In this document: positions 1 through 6,699 of the stretch, piece after piece
How positions within the stretch are numbered: the stretch's first letter is position 1
How the letters are laid out: every line of letters starts with the position of its first letter
Source: a virus
IMG/VR virus record: IMGVR_UViG_3300013137_000719
Span: 1 to 40,099 of that record
Strand: one strand, 5' to 3'
DNA length: 40,099 nt
Position numbers and translations under genes: made by a program
The notes under the pieces: model-generated
Seen by the model: only the letters and a program-made list of their open reading frames with translations
The model's database searches: none
What the model was told of the DNA's origin: nothing

Positions 1-1
1 A

Positions 2-1312
2 GGGGATATGGGCTTAACCGGAGCCACTGGCCCACAAGGCGACACTGGCCCGACCGGCCCGCAGGGGCCGCAAGGTGATGTCGGAGCGACGGGGCCTCAA
101 GGCCCGCAAGGCGCTACTGGCCCAAACTGGACGACAAGCGCAGAGGCTCGCGCTTCGCTGAGCGATGAGAGCGGCACAGGTGCGATGCTGTTTGCCGGCG
201 GTGGGCCAGCGGGCACGGCTACCGCGCTTGCTGCTAATGCCGCAAATTGTAGCGGGAACAACTTTGCGCTCGGTGTTGATGCGAGTGGGGCGGGGGAATG
301 CGCTCAACCTGCCTTTAGTAACCTAAGTGGTTCAGCTACGGACGCACAGATCCCTAATACAATCACGATAGATAGCGCTTCTGCTGTAACACTCAACGCA
401 CAGAATACAGATAGTACTTCCTTTATCGTTATGGCTGATTCTGCCGGGGCAGGTACAGCACAAACCCCTCGAACAGATAATTCCCTTACTTTTGACGCTA
501 ACGTAAATACACTCCTAATACAGCCCGCCTTATTTGCTGATCTTCGACTTGGGTCATGGACAGCTAACGCTGGTTGGGCAGCAATATCCGTGCATGGTGA
601 TCTTGCTAATCCCAGTCTTTTTGGAACGTCTTTTGGGGGCGTAGGAAACCTCTACCTTGGACGCAAAACCGGGGGATCTATCTATATTACCGAAAATGGA
701 TCAACTGTCGGTGGGGCAGCATTTGCTCCTGCGGCGAGTAACGGTGGAATGACGTTGTATGGCGCAACTAGTGGGGGGGTAAAACTCGCACCAGCGCCGG
801 TTGCCGGTTCAGTTACAGCATATCTCCCCAATGCAACGTCTAAACTCGGTGGAACAATTCATACCGATATAGCTCCTATTGGTAACGTGCTAGGTGGAGC
901 TGATACCTTACAAACATGGACAATGCCTGCCGCCACATTGCGCGGAACTGTCGTCGGAGACTGGATTCGCATACGCACGGCGGTGACAATGGCTGCAAAC
1001 AGTAACACGAAAACCTTTCGTCTACTAGTAGGTAGTTACGTTCTCTATACAACAGGAGCAGCAGCTATAAATGGTGCAGATATTAGCATTGATGCACTAA
1101 TAATGGTAGATGGTGCTGCCACTGGAAAAACAATCGTGAGCGTTAACTCTGATGATACTAACGTACCAATAACAGCTAACTATGATAGGGCGATTGCAGA
1201 AACCTGGGCAAACACGATTGTAATTAAGGGAGAAGGCACTAGCGCTGCCAATACATCATCGGATGTGGTTCAAATGATGCTACTTGTCGAATACGGGCAG
1301 GGCGGACTATAA
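2..1312 (+). CDS. Collagen-like phage tail fibre protein, 5'-partial
   Basis: The reading frame is open from base 2 and the first codons (G-D-M-G-L-T) already follow the Gly-X-Y pattern, so the ATG at base 8 is probably internal and the gene starts upstream of the window. About 14 collagen triplets (GPQ, GAT, GDT, GPT) open the visible part. They are followed by a spacer containing [12 protein letters not shown] and GVDASGAG, a motif style common in phage and prophage tail fibres, and then by about 300 residues of low-complexity beta-rich sequence rich in Gly, Ala, Thr and Asn. Gly-X-Y stretches in phage fibres form trimeric collagen-like stalks; trimerisation here is inferred. The next gene follows after 12 bp with an AGGAG site. 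The first 300 bases are much more GC-rich than the rest, as expected for Gly/Pro codons. Receptor specificity cannot be read from the sequence. Confidence 0.8.
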   Translation, partial: GDMGLTGATGPQGDTGPTGPQGPQGDVGATGPQGPQGATGPNWTTSAEARASLSDESGTGAMLFAGGGPAGTATALAANAANCSGNNFALGVDASGAGECAQPAFSNLSGSATDAQIPNTITIDSASAVTLNAQNTDSTSFIVMADSAGAGTAQTPRTDNSLTFDANVNTLLIQPALFADLRLGSWTANAGWAAISVHGDLANPSLFGTSFGGVGNLYLGRKTGGSIYITENGSTVGGAAFAPAASNGGMTLYGATSGGVKLAPAPVAGSVTAYLPNATSKLGGTIHTDIAPIGNVLGGADTLQTWTMPAATLRGTVVGDWIRIRTAVTMAANSNTKTFRLLVGSYVLYTTGAAAINGADISIDALIMVDGAATGKTIVSVNSDDTNVPITANYDRAIAETWANTIVIKGEGTSAANTSSDVVQMMLLVEYGQGGL

Positions 1313-1324
1313 AAGGAGATAATT

Positions 1325-2443
1325 ATGAGCACTACACTACACATTGGCACGGATACATATCGTCTGGATAAATTCCCGTTACCAGCAACTACTGAGACTA
1401 ATCCAGCACCACTTGATATTTGTATCAATAACGGTTATGCTTATTGTTCTTGTGAATTTGATCGTAAATTTTACCGAGTAGCACTTAATGCTCTAGATAA
1501 TACAACTTGTGAAGCTATTGCTATTCCTCGTCCCAGTTCAATTTTTCGTTTAACATTATTCAATCAAGACAATCCCTCTCTAATTGCCGCACACGAAAAT
1601 GTACGAACTGATGCTGCTGGTGTTATCTGGATGTCTGAATGTGGGGCATTACCTTATATGGGACGTAATTTAAATGCATCAAGAGTTATACGATATGATC
1701 CCAACAATAGCTCTACTGAAGCCTTTTCCCTTCCCTTTGACAACGCTGGTGTAGTAGGGCTGTATATAGACGGGGCTCGTCTTTGGGTAACGTGTGCATC
1801 GCCACAAGTAGGGGCACAACTACTAGTAACACGTCCCGCTTCTTGGCCACGTAGTTTAACTTCCCCTTCTAGTATGCCAGGAACTATTCCTCAAGGAACT
1901 GAGCTAGCGGGCTGGCGATCTCTTACTCTTCCCGGTACATTCCCCGCGCATATGACTATTGGCCCCGATGGACGATTATGGATAACGTGCTATTGGTCTA
2001 ATTCCGTACTTGCAGTTAACCGAGATACCTTAGCGATACAATCATATCCGCTTCCTGCAACCACCTTACCACTAGGTCGTGGTCCGTGGCAACTTACTTT
2101 CGATCTAGGGGGTGGGTTATGGGTATCTTGTGACAACGCGCGAGAAATAGCGAAACTCATACCCTCTACAGGAGAGTGGATAGTATATCCTACCGGTTGT
2201 AATGATAATGACCAAGTACACTCCCTTGCTATAAACGGGGGCTCAATATGGTTTACTGCTTATGGGGTCTTAAGCGGTGGGCGTATTGGACGACGAACGG
2301 CGACTGGTATAATGGAACTCTCTGAACCCTTTGATAGCGTTGGTCTACCTAAAGGAGCAGCAGGTATTGCCTTTGACTATACCGGCGCAATTTGGATCTC
2401 CCTATTTGGGAGCCAAGCAATAGGGAGACTCACAAAAATATAA
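1325..2443 (+). CDS. Beta-propeller protein resembling virginiamycin B lyase / NHL-SMP-30 folds
   Basis: This 372-residue protein has recurring blades of the type G-x-L/I-W-x-T/S-C: RLWVTCAS, RLWITCYWSN, GLWVSCDNA, SIWFTAYG and AIWISLFGS. They are spaced about 45-60 residues apart and often followed by a 'xIxRxxxxTG' strand. That is the signature of Vgb-like six- or seven-bladed propellers. Lyase activity is not implied, because this fold is widely reused. No signal peptide is visible. It lies 12 bp after the collagen-like fibre with its own AGGAG (AAAGGAGATAATT then ATG), so I infer a virion surface or receptor-binding accessory expressed with the fibre. A host-derived enzyme is a less likely alternative. 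Confidence 0.7.
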   Translation: MSTTLHIGTDTYRLDKFPLPATTETNPAPLDICINNGYAYCSCEFDRKFYRVALNALDNTTCEAIAIPRPSSIFRLTLFNQDNPSLIAAHENVRTDAAGVIWMSECGALPYMGRNLNASRVIRYDPNNSSTEAFSLPFDNAGVVGLYIDGARLWVTCASPQVGAQLLVTRPASWPRSLTSPSSMPGTIPQGTELAGWRSLTLPGTFPAHMTIGPDGRLWITCYWSNSVLAVNRDTLAIQSYPLPATTLPLGRGPWQLTFDLGGGLWVSCDNAREIAKLIPSTGEWIVYPTGCNDNDQVHSLAINGGSIWFTAYGVLSGGRIGRRTATGIMELSEPFDSVGLPKGAAGIAFDYTGAIWISLFGSQAIGRLTKI

Positions 2444-2454
2444 CCCTAACCTAC

Positions 2455-2491
2455 AGAGAATAAACATTCTCTACTACTTATAATAGGAGAT
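2455..2491 (+). promoter_or_regulatory. Small hairpin, TATAAT and Shine-Dalgarno before the PAS gene
   Basis: A 7-bp perfect hairpin (AGAGAAT, loop AAAC, ATTCTCT; 2455-2472) precedes TATAAT at 2479-2484. AGGAGA follows directly, 7 nt before the ATG at 2497. The -10 candidate lacks the TGn extension seen elsewhere, and transcription from it would start at or past the Shine-Dalgarno. The TATAAT may therefore be chance AT-richness. Confidence 0.35.
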
Positions 2492-2496
2492 ATTAA

Positions 2497-3180
2497 ATGA
2501 ATCACGAGTTATTAGTCAATATTGAACATTATGCTACACTTATCATCGCTCTTGGAGGAGCATTAACTACTTGTTTTTATATTATACGAAAGTTTTATCA
2601 AATCTTTAAAAAGTTCTCTGAACATTTACAAGCAATAGATAATGCTATGCCAACTCTTTTAAAAATAGCAGAAGAGTTCAAACCCAACCACGGATCTTCC
2701 CTACGAGATAGTATTGATCGTATAGAGGAAGAAATGTTACGTACCCAAATAAAAGTACATGCTTTATTATCTACTACTCATGTTGCTTATTTAGTTATAG
2801 ATGGAAAAAATGAATGTAGTTGGGCTAACTGTAAATATCTAGAGATTATGGAAACAACCGTAGAACAAGTTTTACATCGTGGGTGGATTTCTCATATACA
2901 TCCTGAAGATAGAGGAACTATTATCGAAGAATGGACCCGTGCTATAGCAGACAAACGTGATTTTCGTTATATCTATCGATTACTTAAAATATCTGGAGAA
3001 GAAATTAAAGTACTAGTAACAGCGAATATGACTTATCGTCCAATAACACATGAATTTGCAGGAGCACTTTTTGCCATTATTCCGTACGACGAACGAGACC
3101 GTACTAATTTAGTTTGTCCCTACGACTACCCCTGCGTTGACAAGCCTACTGAAATTCCACCCGGTACGGAAAGGGACTAA
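2497..3180 (+). CDS. Membrane-anchored PAS-domain protein
   Basis: The 227-residue protein has one hydrophobic N-terminal segment (about residues 13-30) followed by a basic, aromatic stretch (RKFYQIFKKF) and a helical linker (about 40-88). A PAS fold covers about 88-198, with the PAS-3 hallmark GWISHIHPEDR at 129-139 and a closing strand AGALFAIIPYD. PAS domains sense small ligands, redox or light, or mediate dimerisation. No kinase, GGDEF, EAL, HTH or methyl-accepting domain follows, so the output must act through a partner. The N-in or N-out topology is uncertain. The position between tail-fibre genes and the recombination cassette, with its own AGGAG site, suggests an accessory (moron-like) gene acting on host membrane signalling; that is inference. 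I rate the PAS call high and the phage role unknown. Confidence 0.75.
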   Translation: MNHELLVNIEHYATLIIALGGALTTCFYIIRKFYQIFKKFSEHLQAIDNAMPTLLKIAEEFKPNHGSSLRDSIDRIEEEMLRTQIKVHALLSTTHVAYLVIDGKNECSWANCKYLEIMETTVEQVLHRGWISHIHPEDRGTIIEEWTRAIADKRDFRYIYRLLKISGEEIKVLVTANMTYRPITHEFAGALFAIIPYDERDRTNLVCPYDYPCVDKPTEIPPGTERD

Positions 3181-3222
3181 CCTACTTAAAAAGTTTGCTC
3201 GGTTTACATAATCTATAATACA

Positions 3223-3379
3223 AGAAGTTTTAAACCACATTAGGGAGCTAATTTATCCCCCTTACGGGGGCGAAAACGTGCCTAAACAAGCACTAATGCG
3301 TTTAGAAAGTTTAACACGACGCGGTGTTTATATATTTTATTATAGAAAGTTTTTCTGGCATTAGGGGCTAAATCTTCCC
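3223..3379. repeat. Imperfect direct repeat, two copies about 121 bp apart
   Basis: Copy 1 (3223-3260) and copy 2 (3344-3379) share AGAA(A)GTTTT, then CATTAGGG, then GCTAA, then a run ending TCCC. The central bases differ. The second copy abuts the -35 of the promoter at 3380-3407, so these could be activator or repressor half-sites. A third partial match (TTTAGAAAGTTTAA) lies at 3301-3314. Confidence 0.4.
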
Positions 3380-3407
3380 TTGCCTCCGCGTGTGGGTGTG
3401 GTATCAT
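3380..3407 (+). promoter_or_regulatory. Extended -10 promoter for the recombination cassette
   Basis: TTGCCT (3380-3385) lies 16 bp before TATCAT (3402-3407), which is preceded by TGG, giving an extended -10 (TG-G-TATCAT). It shares TGTGGTATC with the promoter of the divergent gene at 39136. It is the only promoter in this window with a fair -35. The predicted start is near 3413-3415, at the base of a hairpin. Confidence 0.6.
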
Positions 3408-3410
3408 AGG

Positions 3411-3432
3411 TCTGTGGGAACGATCCCACGGA
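3411..3432 (+). promoter_or_regulatory. 5'-end hairpin or operator at the predicted transcript start
   Basis: TCTGTGGGA, loop ACGA, TCCCACGGA forms a 9-bp stem with one G-U pair, placed at the predicted 5' end of the cassette mRNA. It could protect the transcript, as 5' stem-loops do, or act as a palindromic operator. The GAGG Shine-Dalgarno and ATG at 3455 follow in the unpaired region. Confidence 0.5.
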
Positions 3433-3454
3433 TTAAATAATTGAGGTATGAATA

Positions 3455-4216
3455 ATGAGTAATAAAATTGATTTCTTTGATATTTCCGATGAACAAATTA
3501 AGAACGATGGTAAGAGCAGTGGTGACCTAATGACCCTTCCGCCTGGGGATACATTAATCCGATTAATGCCCCCGTGGAATAAAGGTCGTATGTACTACAA
3601 GTCCTACAAAATGCACTTCTCACTAGGTAATCTGGTCAACTATGGACTTGAAGTTGACGGATGGTTTAACTCTCCCTGTCTTGCAGACGTCGAAGGTAAG
3701 TGTCCGATTTGTGCTCTAGCTAATAAAGCCAAAGCACTTGGGACTCGTAACTCCGATCCGAACCTTCTACAACTCAGTCGTGATATTCGCGCGAAGCAAC
3801 AGTATATCGCTAATGTGGTAGATATGCAGCATCCAGAACGCGGGGTGCAACGCCTCACGTTTGGAGCTAAAGTGTATAATGATCTTCAAGCCCATTTCAC
3901 TCGAAAGGGAAACATTACGCACCCTGTCACTGGGTTCAATCTCATTGTGACTAAGCGTGAAATTCCCAATCAGAAGTGGTTTGATTATTCTGTATCACTT
4001 GACGAACGGGTAGATATCTCAAAAGATTGGGATACACTTAAAGGTCAACTCTATGATCTAGACTTGCATCCTAACTATCCAGATCCTGCTCTCGTTGCGA
4101 AAAAGATCGAAGCAGTAGAATTGATTCCACCGAATAGTGTTTTGACTACATCATTACCTACGACCCAGGTAGTAGATATGGTGGACCTTGATAAAGCACT
4201 AGACGATATGGAATAA
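3455..4216 (+). CDS. gp32-like single-stranded DNA-binding protein
   Basis: The 253-residue protein resembles the T4 gp32 family. It has an N-terminal basic and aromatic region (NKGRMYYKSYKMHF), a zinc-binding set H54, C75, C83, C86 (gp32 uses His-Cys-Cys-Cys with similar spacing), and core strands IANVVDMQ, RLTFGAKVYNDL and HPVTGFNLIVTKRE. The acidic tail DLDKALDDME would recruit partner proteins, as gp32's does. It coats ssDNA during recombination-dependent replication. It is the first gene after the extended -10 promoter with a 5' hairpin and is followed by RecA/UvsX-like and gp47/gp46-like genes, which supports a T4-style recombination set. A 17-bp hairpin after the stop could also raise its dose relative to the next gene. 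Confidence 0.8.
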   Translation: MSNKIDFFDISDEQIKNDGKSSGDLMTLPPGDTLIRLMPPWNKGRMYYKSYKMHFSLGNLVNYGLEVDGWFNSPCLADVEGKCPICALANKAKALGTRNSDPNLLQLSRDIRAKQQYIANVVDMQHPERGVQRLTFGAKVYNDLQAHFTRKGNITHPVTGFNLIVTKREIPNQKWFDYSVSLDERVDISKDWDTLKGQLYDLDLHPNYPDPALVAKKIEAVELIPPNSVLTTSLPTTQVVDMVDLDKALDDME

Positions 4217-4218
4217 AT

Positions 4219-4284
4219 AAGGAGAGGGCTAATATAGGTACAAGCGGACACCCCTTTACGTACCTATATTAGCCCTTGTATATT
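4219..4284 (+). promoter_or_regulatory. Hairpin-bridged ribosome binding site of the recombinase gene
   Basis: AAGGAG (4219-4224) is followed immediately by a perfect 17-bp inverted repeat (4225-4241 and 4260-4276) with an 18-nt loop, then 8 nt (TGTATATT) and the ATG at 4285. No Shine-Dalgarno lies within normal range of the ATG on the linear sequence. Folding the hairpin brings AAGGAG to an 8-nt spacing. RNA structures that bring a distant site to the start codon are known from T4 genes. A weak terminator is an alternative, although the tail is not T-rich. Confidence 0.6.
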
Positions 4285-5412
4285 ATGGCTAAAAAAATAA
4301 CAACACAAATATTGGATGATACAGGTATAATCGATCTGGCAAAGGATCTTATGAAAGACTTTAAAGAAGATTCAATTATCACAACACTAGATAGTGGTGA
4401 TATGGGAGGGGAGATTCCTTACTGGATTCCTACCTCGAGTACACTTCTTAACGCGGCTATAGGGGGTGGTGGTGGTATTCCGGGTGGAAGAGTAATTGAA
4501 ATTACAGGCCCATCTAGTACAGGTAAAAGCGCACTATGTTACGACATTATTGCGAATGCTCAAAAGATGGGGGGCATTGCTATGTATATTGACACAGAGG
4601 GAAGTGCGGAACGTACTTTTGCTAGTGTTTTAGGAGTTGATCCTAAACGTGTCGTAGCAGCTCAAGCTAAAACGGTAGAAGAACTCTATAATAAAGCTAT
4701 GAAATTTATAGAGAAAGCACGTTCTAAATTTGGTCCTACTATCCCTATTGTCATTATAGGGGATAGTGTTACACCCCCAACAGACGACGAGTTTGATAAG
4801 GATATGCGAGAAAATCCCAAGATCGCTGATAACGCTAAATTACAACGGCGAGCGCTTCGTAAATTAGTAAATATACTCAGTGATGAAAAAGCCATCTTCA
4901 TCGGTATTAACCACACAGTCTCTACGGCTGGTAGTCAATACGTAAAAGAAGGGACTACTGGGGGAAGTGGATGGGCTTTCTTTCCATCATTACGCATTAA
5001 GTTATCCAATCCTTCTAAAATAGAAGGAGATGTAAAAGACTCTACTATTGGAATTATGGTACGCGCTGCTATTGCTAAATCAAAAGTAGATCGACCATTC
5101 CGTATTTGCAATGTAAGCCTTCTTTACGATAGTGGTATAGATGATATAGGGCCACTCATTGAGTTTGTTAGAACCTCGTCACCATTATTCGGGACTTCTT
5201 CTGGCTGGTATAAACTAGGAGGAGAATCATTACGGGCTGCACAAGTGCTTACCCTAATGAAGACCTCCCCCGAAGCTTTATCCTGGCTTAAAGAAGTAGC
5301 TACAAAAATGATGCAATTTGGAACTACTGAAGGACTCAAAGAATATACAGGACCAGTGCCAACAGGCACTACCTCAGATCTTATTCTGGAGGACGATGAC
5401 TTCGCGGTATAA
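4285..5412 (+). CDS. RecA/UvsX-like strand-exchange recombinase
   Basis: The 375-residue protein has Walker A GPSSTGKS at residues 75-82, the DTEGSAE motif at about 103-109 (catalytic glutamate region), Walker B IVIIGD at 155-160, and the L1/L2-flanking GINH at 207-210. It ends in an acidic tail (LEDDDFAV). These define a phage RecA-family ATPase that forms filaments on ssDNA and pairs homologues. A TTG at 4276 is in frame, but it lies in the hairpin's last base pair. I chose the ATG at 4285 because it gives a proper 8-nt spacing to AAGGAG after hairpin folding. It partners with the gp32-like protein upstream and the gp46/gp47-like nuclease downstream. Its last codons overlap the Mor-like gene. 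Confidence 0.88.
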   Translation: MAKKITTQILDDTGIIDLAKDLMKDFKEDSIITTLDSGDMGGEIPYWIPTSSTLLNAAIGGGGGIPGGRVIEITGPSSTGKSALCYDIIANAQKMGGIAMYIDTEGSAERTFASVLGVDPKRVVAAQAKTVEELYNKAMKFIEKARSKFGPTIPIVIIGDSVTPPTDDEFDKDMRENPKIADNAKLQRRALRKLVNILSDEKAIFIGINHTVSTAGSQYVKEGTTGGSGWAFFPSLRIKLSNPSKIEGDVKDSTIGIMVRAAIAKSKVDRPFRICNVSLLYDSGIDDIGPLIEFVRTSSPLFGTSSGWYKLGGESLRAAQVLTLMKTSPEALSWLKEVATKMMQFGTTEGLKEYTGPVPTGTTSDLILEDDDFAV

Positions 5413-5698
5413 GAAGCCTATCCGGGTTTATGAGAATAAGAACTTCCTAAAGTTAGTAACAACTATAGGAATAGAGAACACACGTAAATTAATTGCTAGA
5501 TTTCCTGGCGAAGTAATTAGTATCCCGAAGATCAATATATTCCTTGAATGCCAAAGGAATATATTGATCACTCGGGATTACCTCCTTGGGATATATTCAC
5601 GAAAAGAAATGGGTGTGAAATGGGGGTTGCACCCCTCTTCTATTGATAGAATTGTAAAAACTACTCTAGCAAACGAGATGTTAAAAAAATGCCTGTAA
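5396..5698 (+). CDS. Mor-like small helix-turn-helix protein
   Basis: The 100-residue protein resembles the Mor/C transcription-activator family of Mu-like phages. It has a dimerisation-type N-terminal half with FPGEVISIPK (residues 36-45, matching the Mor 'G-x-x-x-x-I-P' strand) followed by an HTH of the form YLLGIYSRKEMGVKWGLHP-SSIDRIVK (about 63-88). The ATG at 5396 overlaps the recombinase stop and follows GGAGG closely. The frame extends upstream to 5318 but that part lies inside the recombinase gene. The last bases overlap the nuclease gene start. In Mu, Mor activates middle transcription; here, inside a recombination operon, it could regulate the phage or simply bind DNA. The gene contains a 23-bp hairpin (5522-5578). 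Confidence 0.6.
   Translation: MTSRYKKPIRVYENKNFLKLVTTIGIENTRKLIARFPGEVISIPKINIFLECQRNILITRDYLLGIYSRKEMGVKWGLHPSSIDRIVKTTLANEMLKKCL
5522..5578. repeat. Long inverted repeat inside the Mor-like gene
   Basis: A 16-bp perfect stem (5530-5545 and 5554-5569, starting GATCAATATATT) with an 8-nt loop is extended by a further 7-bp stem (ATCCCGA, 5522-5528, with TCGGGAT, 5572-5578) across a 1x2 internal bulge. That makes 23 paired bases inside coding sequence. No T-run follows, so it is not a standard terminator. Confidence 0.8.
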
Positions 5699-6699
5699 AC
5701 GCTGTACTCGTATCCGATCTACACTATCACCTACACCATGCCTTCTCAAAGGATGGAGGACGATCAAGACTCAAAGACATCTCAGATGTTATGCAACAAA
5801 TATCTGACTATTGTAATAAGAATACTATCGAAAATATCTTTATATTAGGAGACGTTTTTGAAAAACGAGGAATTATCGATTCTCTTGTATATAACGCTTT
5901 CGCTACAGATCTAAAAAGGTTTCTACAAAGACCAAACACAACTGTATATATCCTGGTAGGAAACCATGATCAAGATTTAATTACGAATTCTTCATGGGAT
6001 AACTCTTTAACTCCCTTAGCAAATCTCCATAGTAATCTCGTTATTATATCTGAACCGCAGGTAATCAAATTATATGGATTATTTTCTATCCTCTGTATCC
6101 CTTATATAGCGGATCATAAAGAAGTTGAAATTCTAATCAATAAGAATCCTTCTGATTATGTCTTTGCTCATGTTGGTATATCAGGAGCTAAATTAATAAA
6201 TACAGATTATCAAGTAAAAGACGGAGTAGATCTAGGGAAGCTTCGTCAAGTACCCATCTTTACAGGACATTACCATACCCCACAAACGATGGGTAATGCT
6301 ACCTATATTGGAAGCCCTATCCATCATAGTTTTAATGATGCTGGACAAGAAAAGTGTTTTATAGAACTCAACTTTGCAACCGGTTCTTTCAAACGGATTT
6401 TGACACAGTACCCTAAATTTATTAGACAATATATAAATGATCCTAATGATATTTATAAAATAAATTCTAATGATTATTATCAACTTTATATTAAAGAAAA
6501 GATACTCTTAAATAAAGATTATGATTATCTAAACACGCATACAAAAGGCTATGAAATAATCTTCACTCTAAAAGAAGATACACAAGCTATCGTGGCAAAA
6601 TTTGATTCTGAACTTCGAGTACTTCGTAAATTCATTGAAAAAGAATTCAAAGAAGATAAAGTTCAACTCTATAAGGAAGCCCGTAAATTACTATGTTAA
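5689..6699 (+). CDS. SbcD/Mre11/T4 gp47-like nuclease subunit
   Basis: The 336-residue calcineurin-like phosphoesterase has all metal-binding motifs: D10-L-H12, G-D55, G-N92-H93-D94, a lone His in FAHVG, and GHYH at about 194-198. This is the catalytic subunit that resects DNA ends together with the ABC-type ATPase encoded next. T4 gp47 has a comparable length and genomic partner. The ATG overlaps the end of the Mor-like gene by 10 bp, and the stop overlaps the start of the gp46-like gene by 7 bp, a tight arrangement consistent with translational coupling of a stoichiometric complex. The C-terminal 100 residues are Lys-rich, as expected for the helical capping and partner-binding region. Confidence 0.88.
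   Translation: MPVNAVLVSDLHYHLHHAFSKDGGRSRLKDISDVMQQISDYCNKNTIENIFILGDVFEKRGIIDSLVYNAFATDLKRFLQRPNTTVYILVGNHDQDLITNSSWDNSLTPLANLHSNLVIISEPQVIKLYGLFSILCIPYIADHKEVEILINKNPSDYVFAHVGISGAKLINTDYQVKDGVDLGKLRQVPIFTGHYHTPQTMGNATYIGSPIHHSFNDAGQEKCFIELNFATGSFKRILTQYPKFIRQYINDPNDIYKINSNDYYQLYIKEKILLNKDYDYLNTHTKGYEIIFTLKEDTQAIVAKFDSELRVLRKFIEKEFKEDKVQLYKEARKLLC

Larger units (their letters stand above)
3181..3454. other. Intergenic control region before the recombination cassette
   Basis: No convincing gene lies here; a 22-28-codon frame ending at 3361-3363 is too short to support. It holds two imperfect copies of a repeat of about 36 bp (3223-3260 and 3344-3379), a small CCCCC-TTAC-GGGGG hairpin at 3257-3270, and the promoter and 5' hairpin described separately. 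The layout suggests a regulatory or replication-control region. Confidence 0.5.

Noticed and set aside
2-130. Tandem-repeat or CRISPR-like array at the left edge
   Set aside because: The periodicity is nine bases and codes for Gly-X-Y collagen triplets, not spacers.
3274-3363. A 22-28-codon frame (MRLESLTRRGVYIFYYRKFF)
   Set aside because: No Shine-Dalgarno, very short, and it overlaps the repeat and promoter region.
4225-4276. Intrinsic terminator between the gp32-like and recombinase genes
   Set aside because: The stem is strong but the following bases (TTGTATATT) are not a T-run, and the exact fit between Shine-Dalgarno and ATG favours a translational role. Partial termination remains possible.
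4276-4284. TTG at 4276 as start of the recombinase gene
   Set aside because: It lies at the last paired base of the hairpin, while the ATG at 4285 has ideal spacing after folding.
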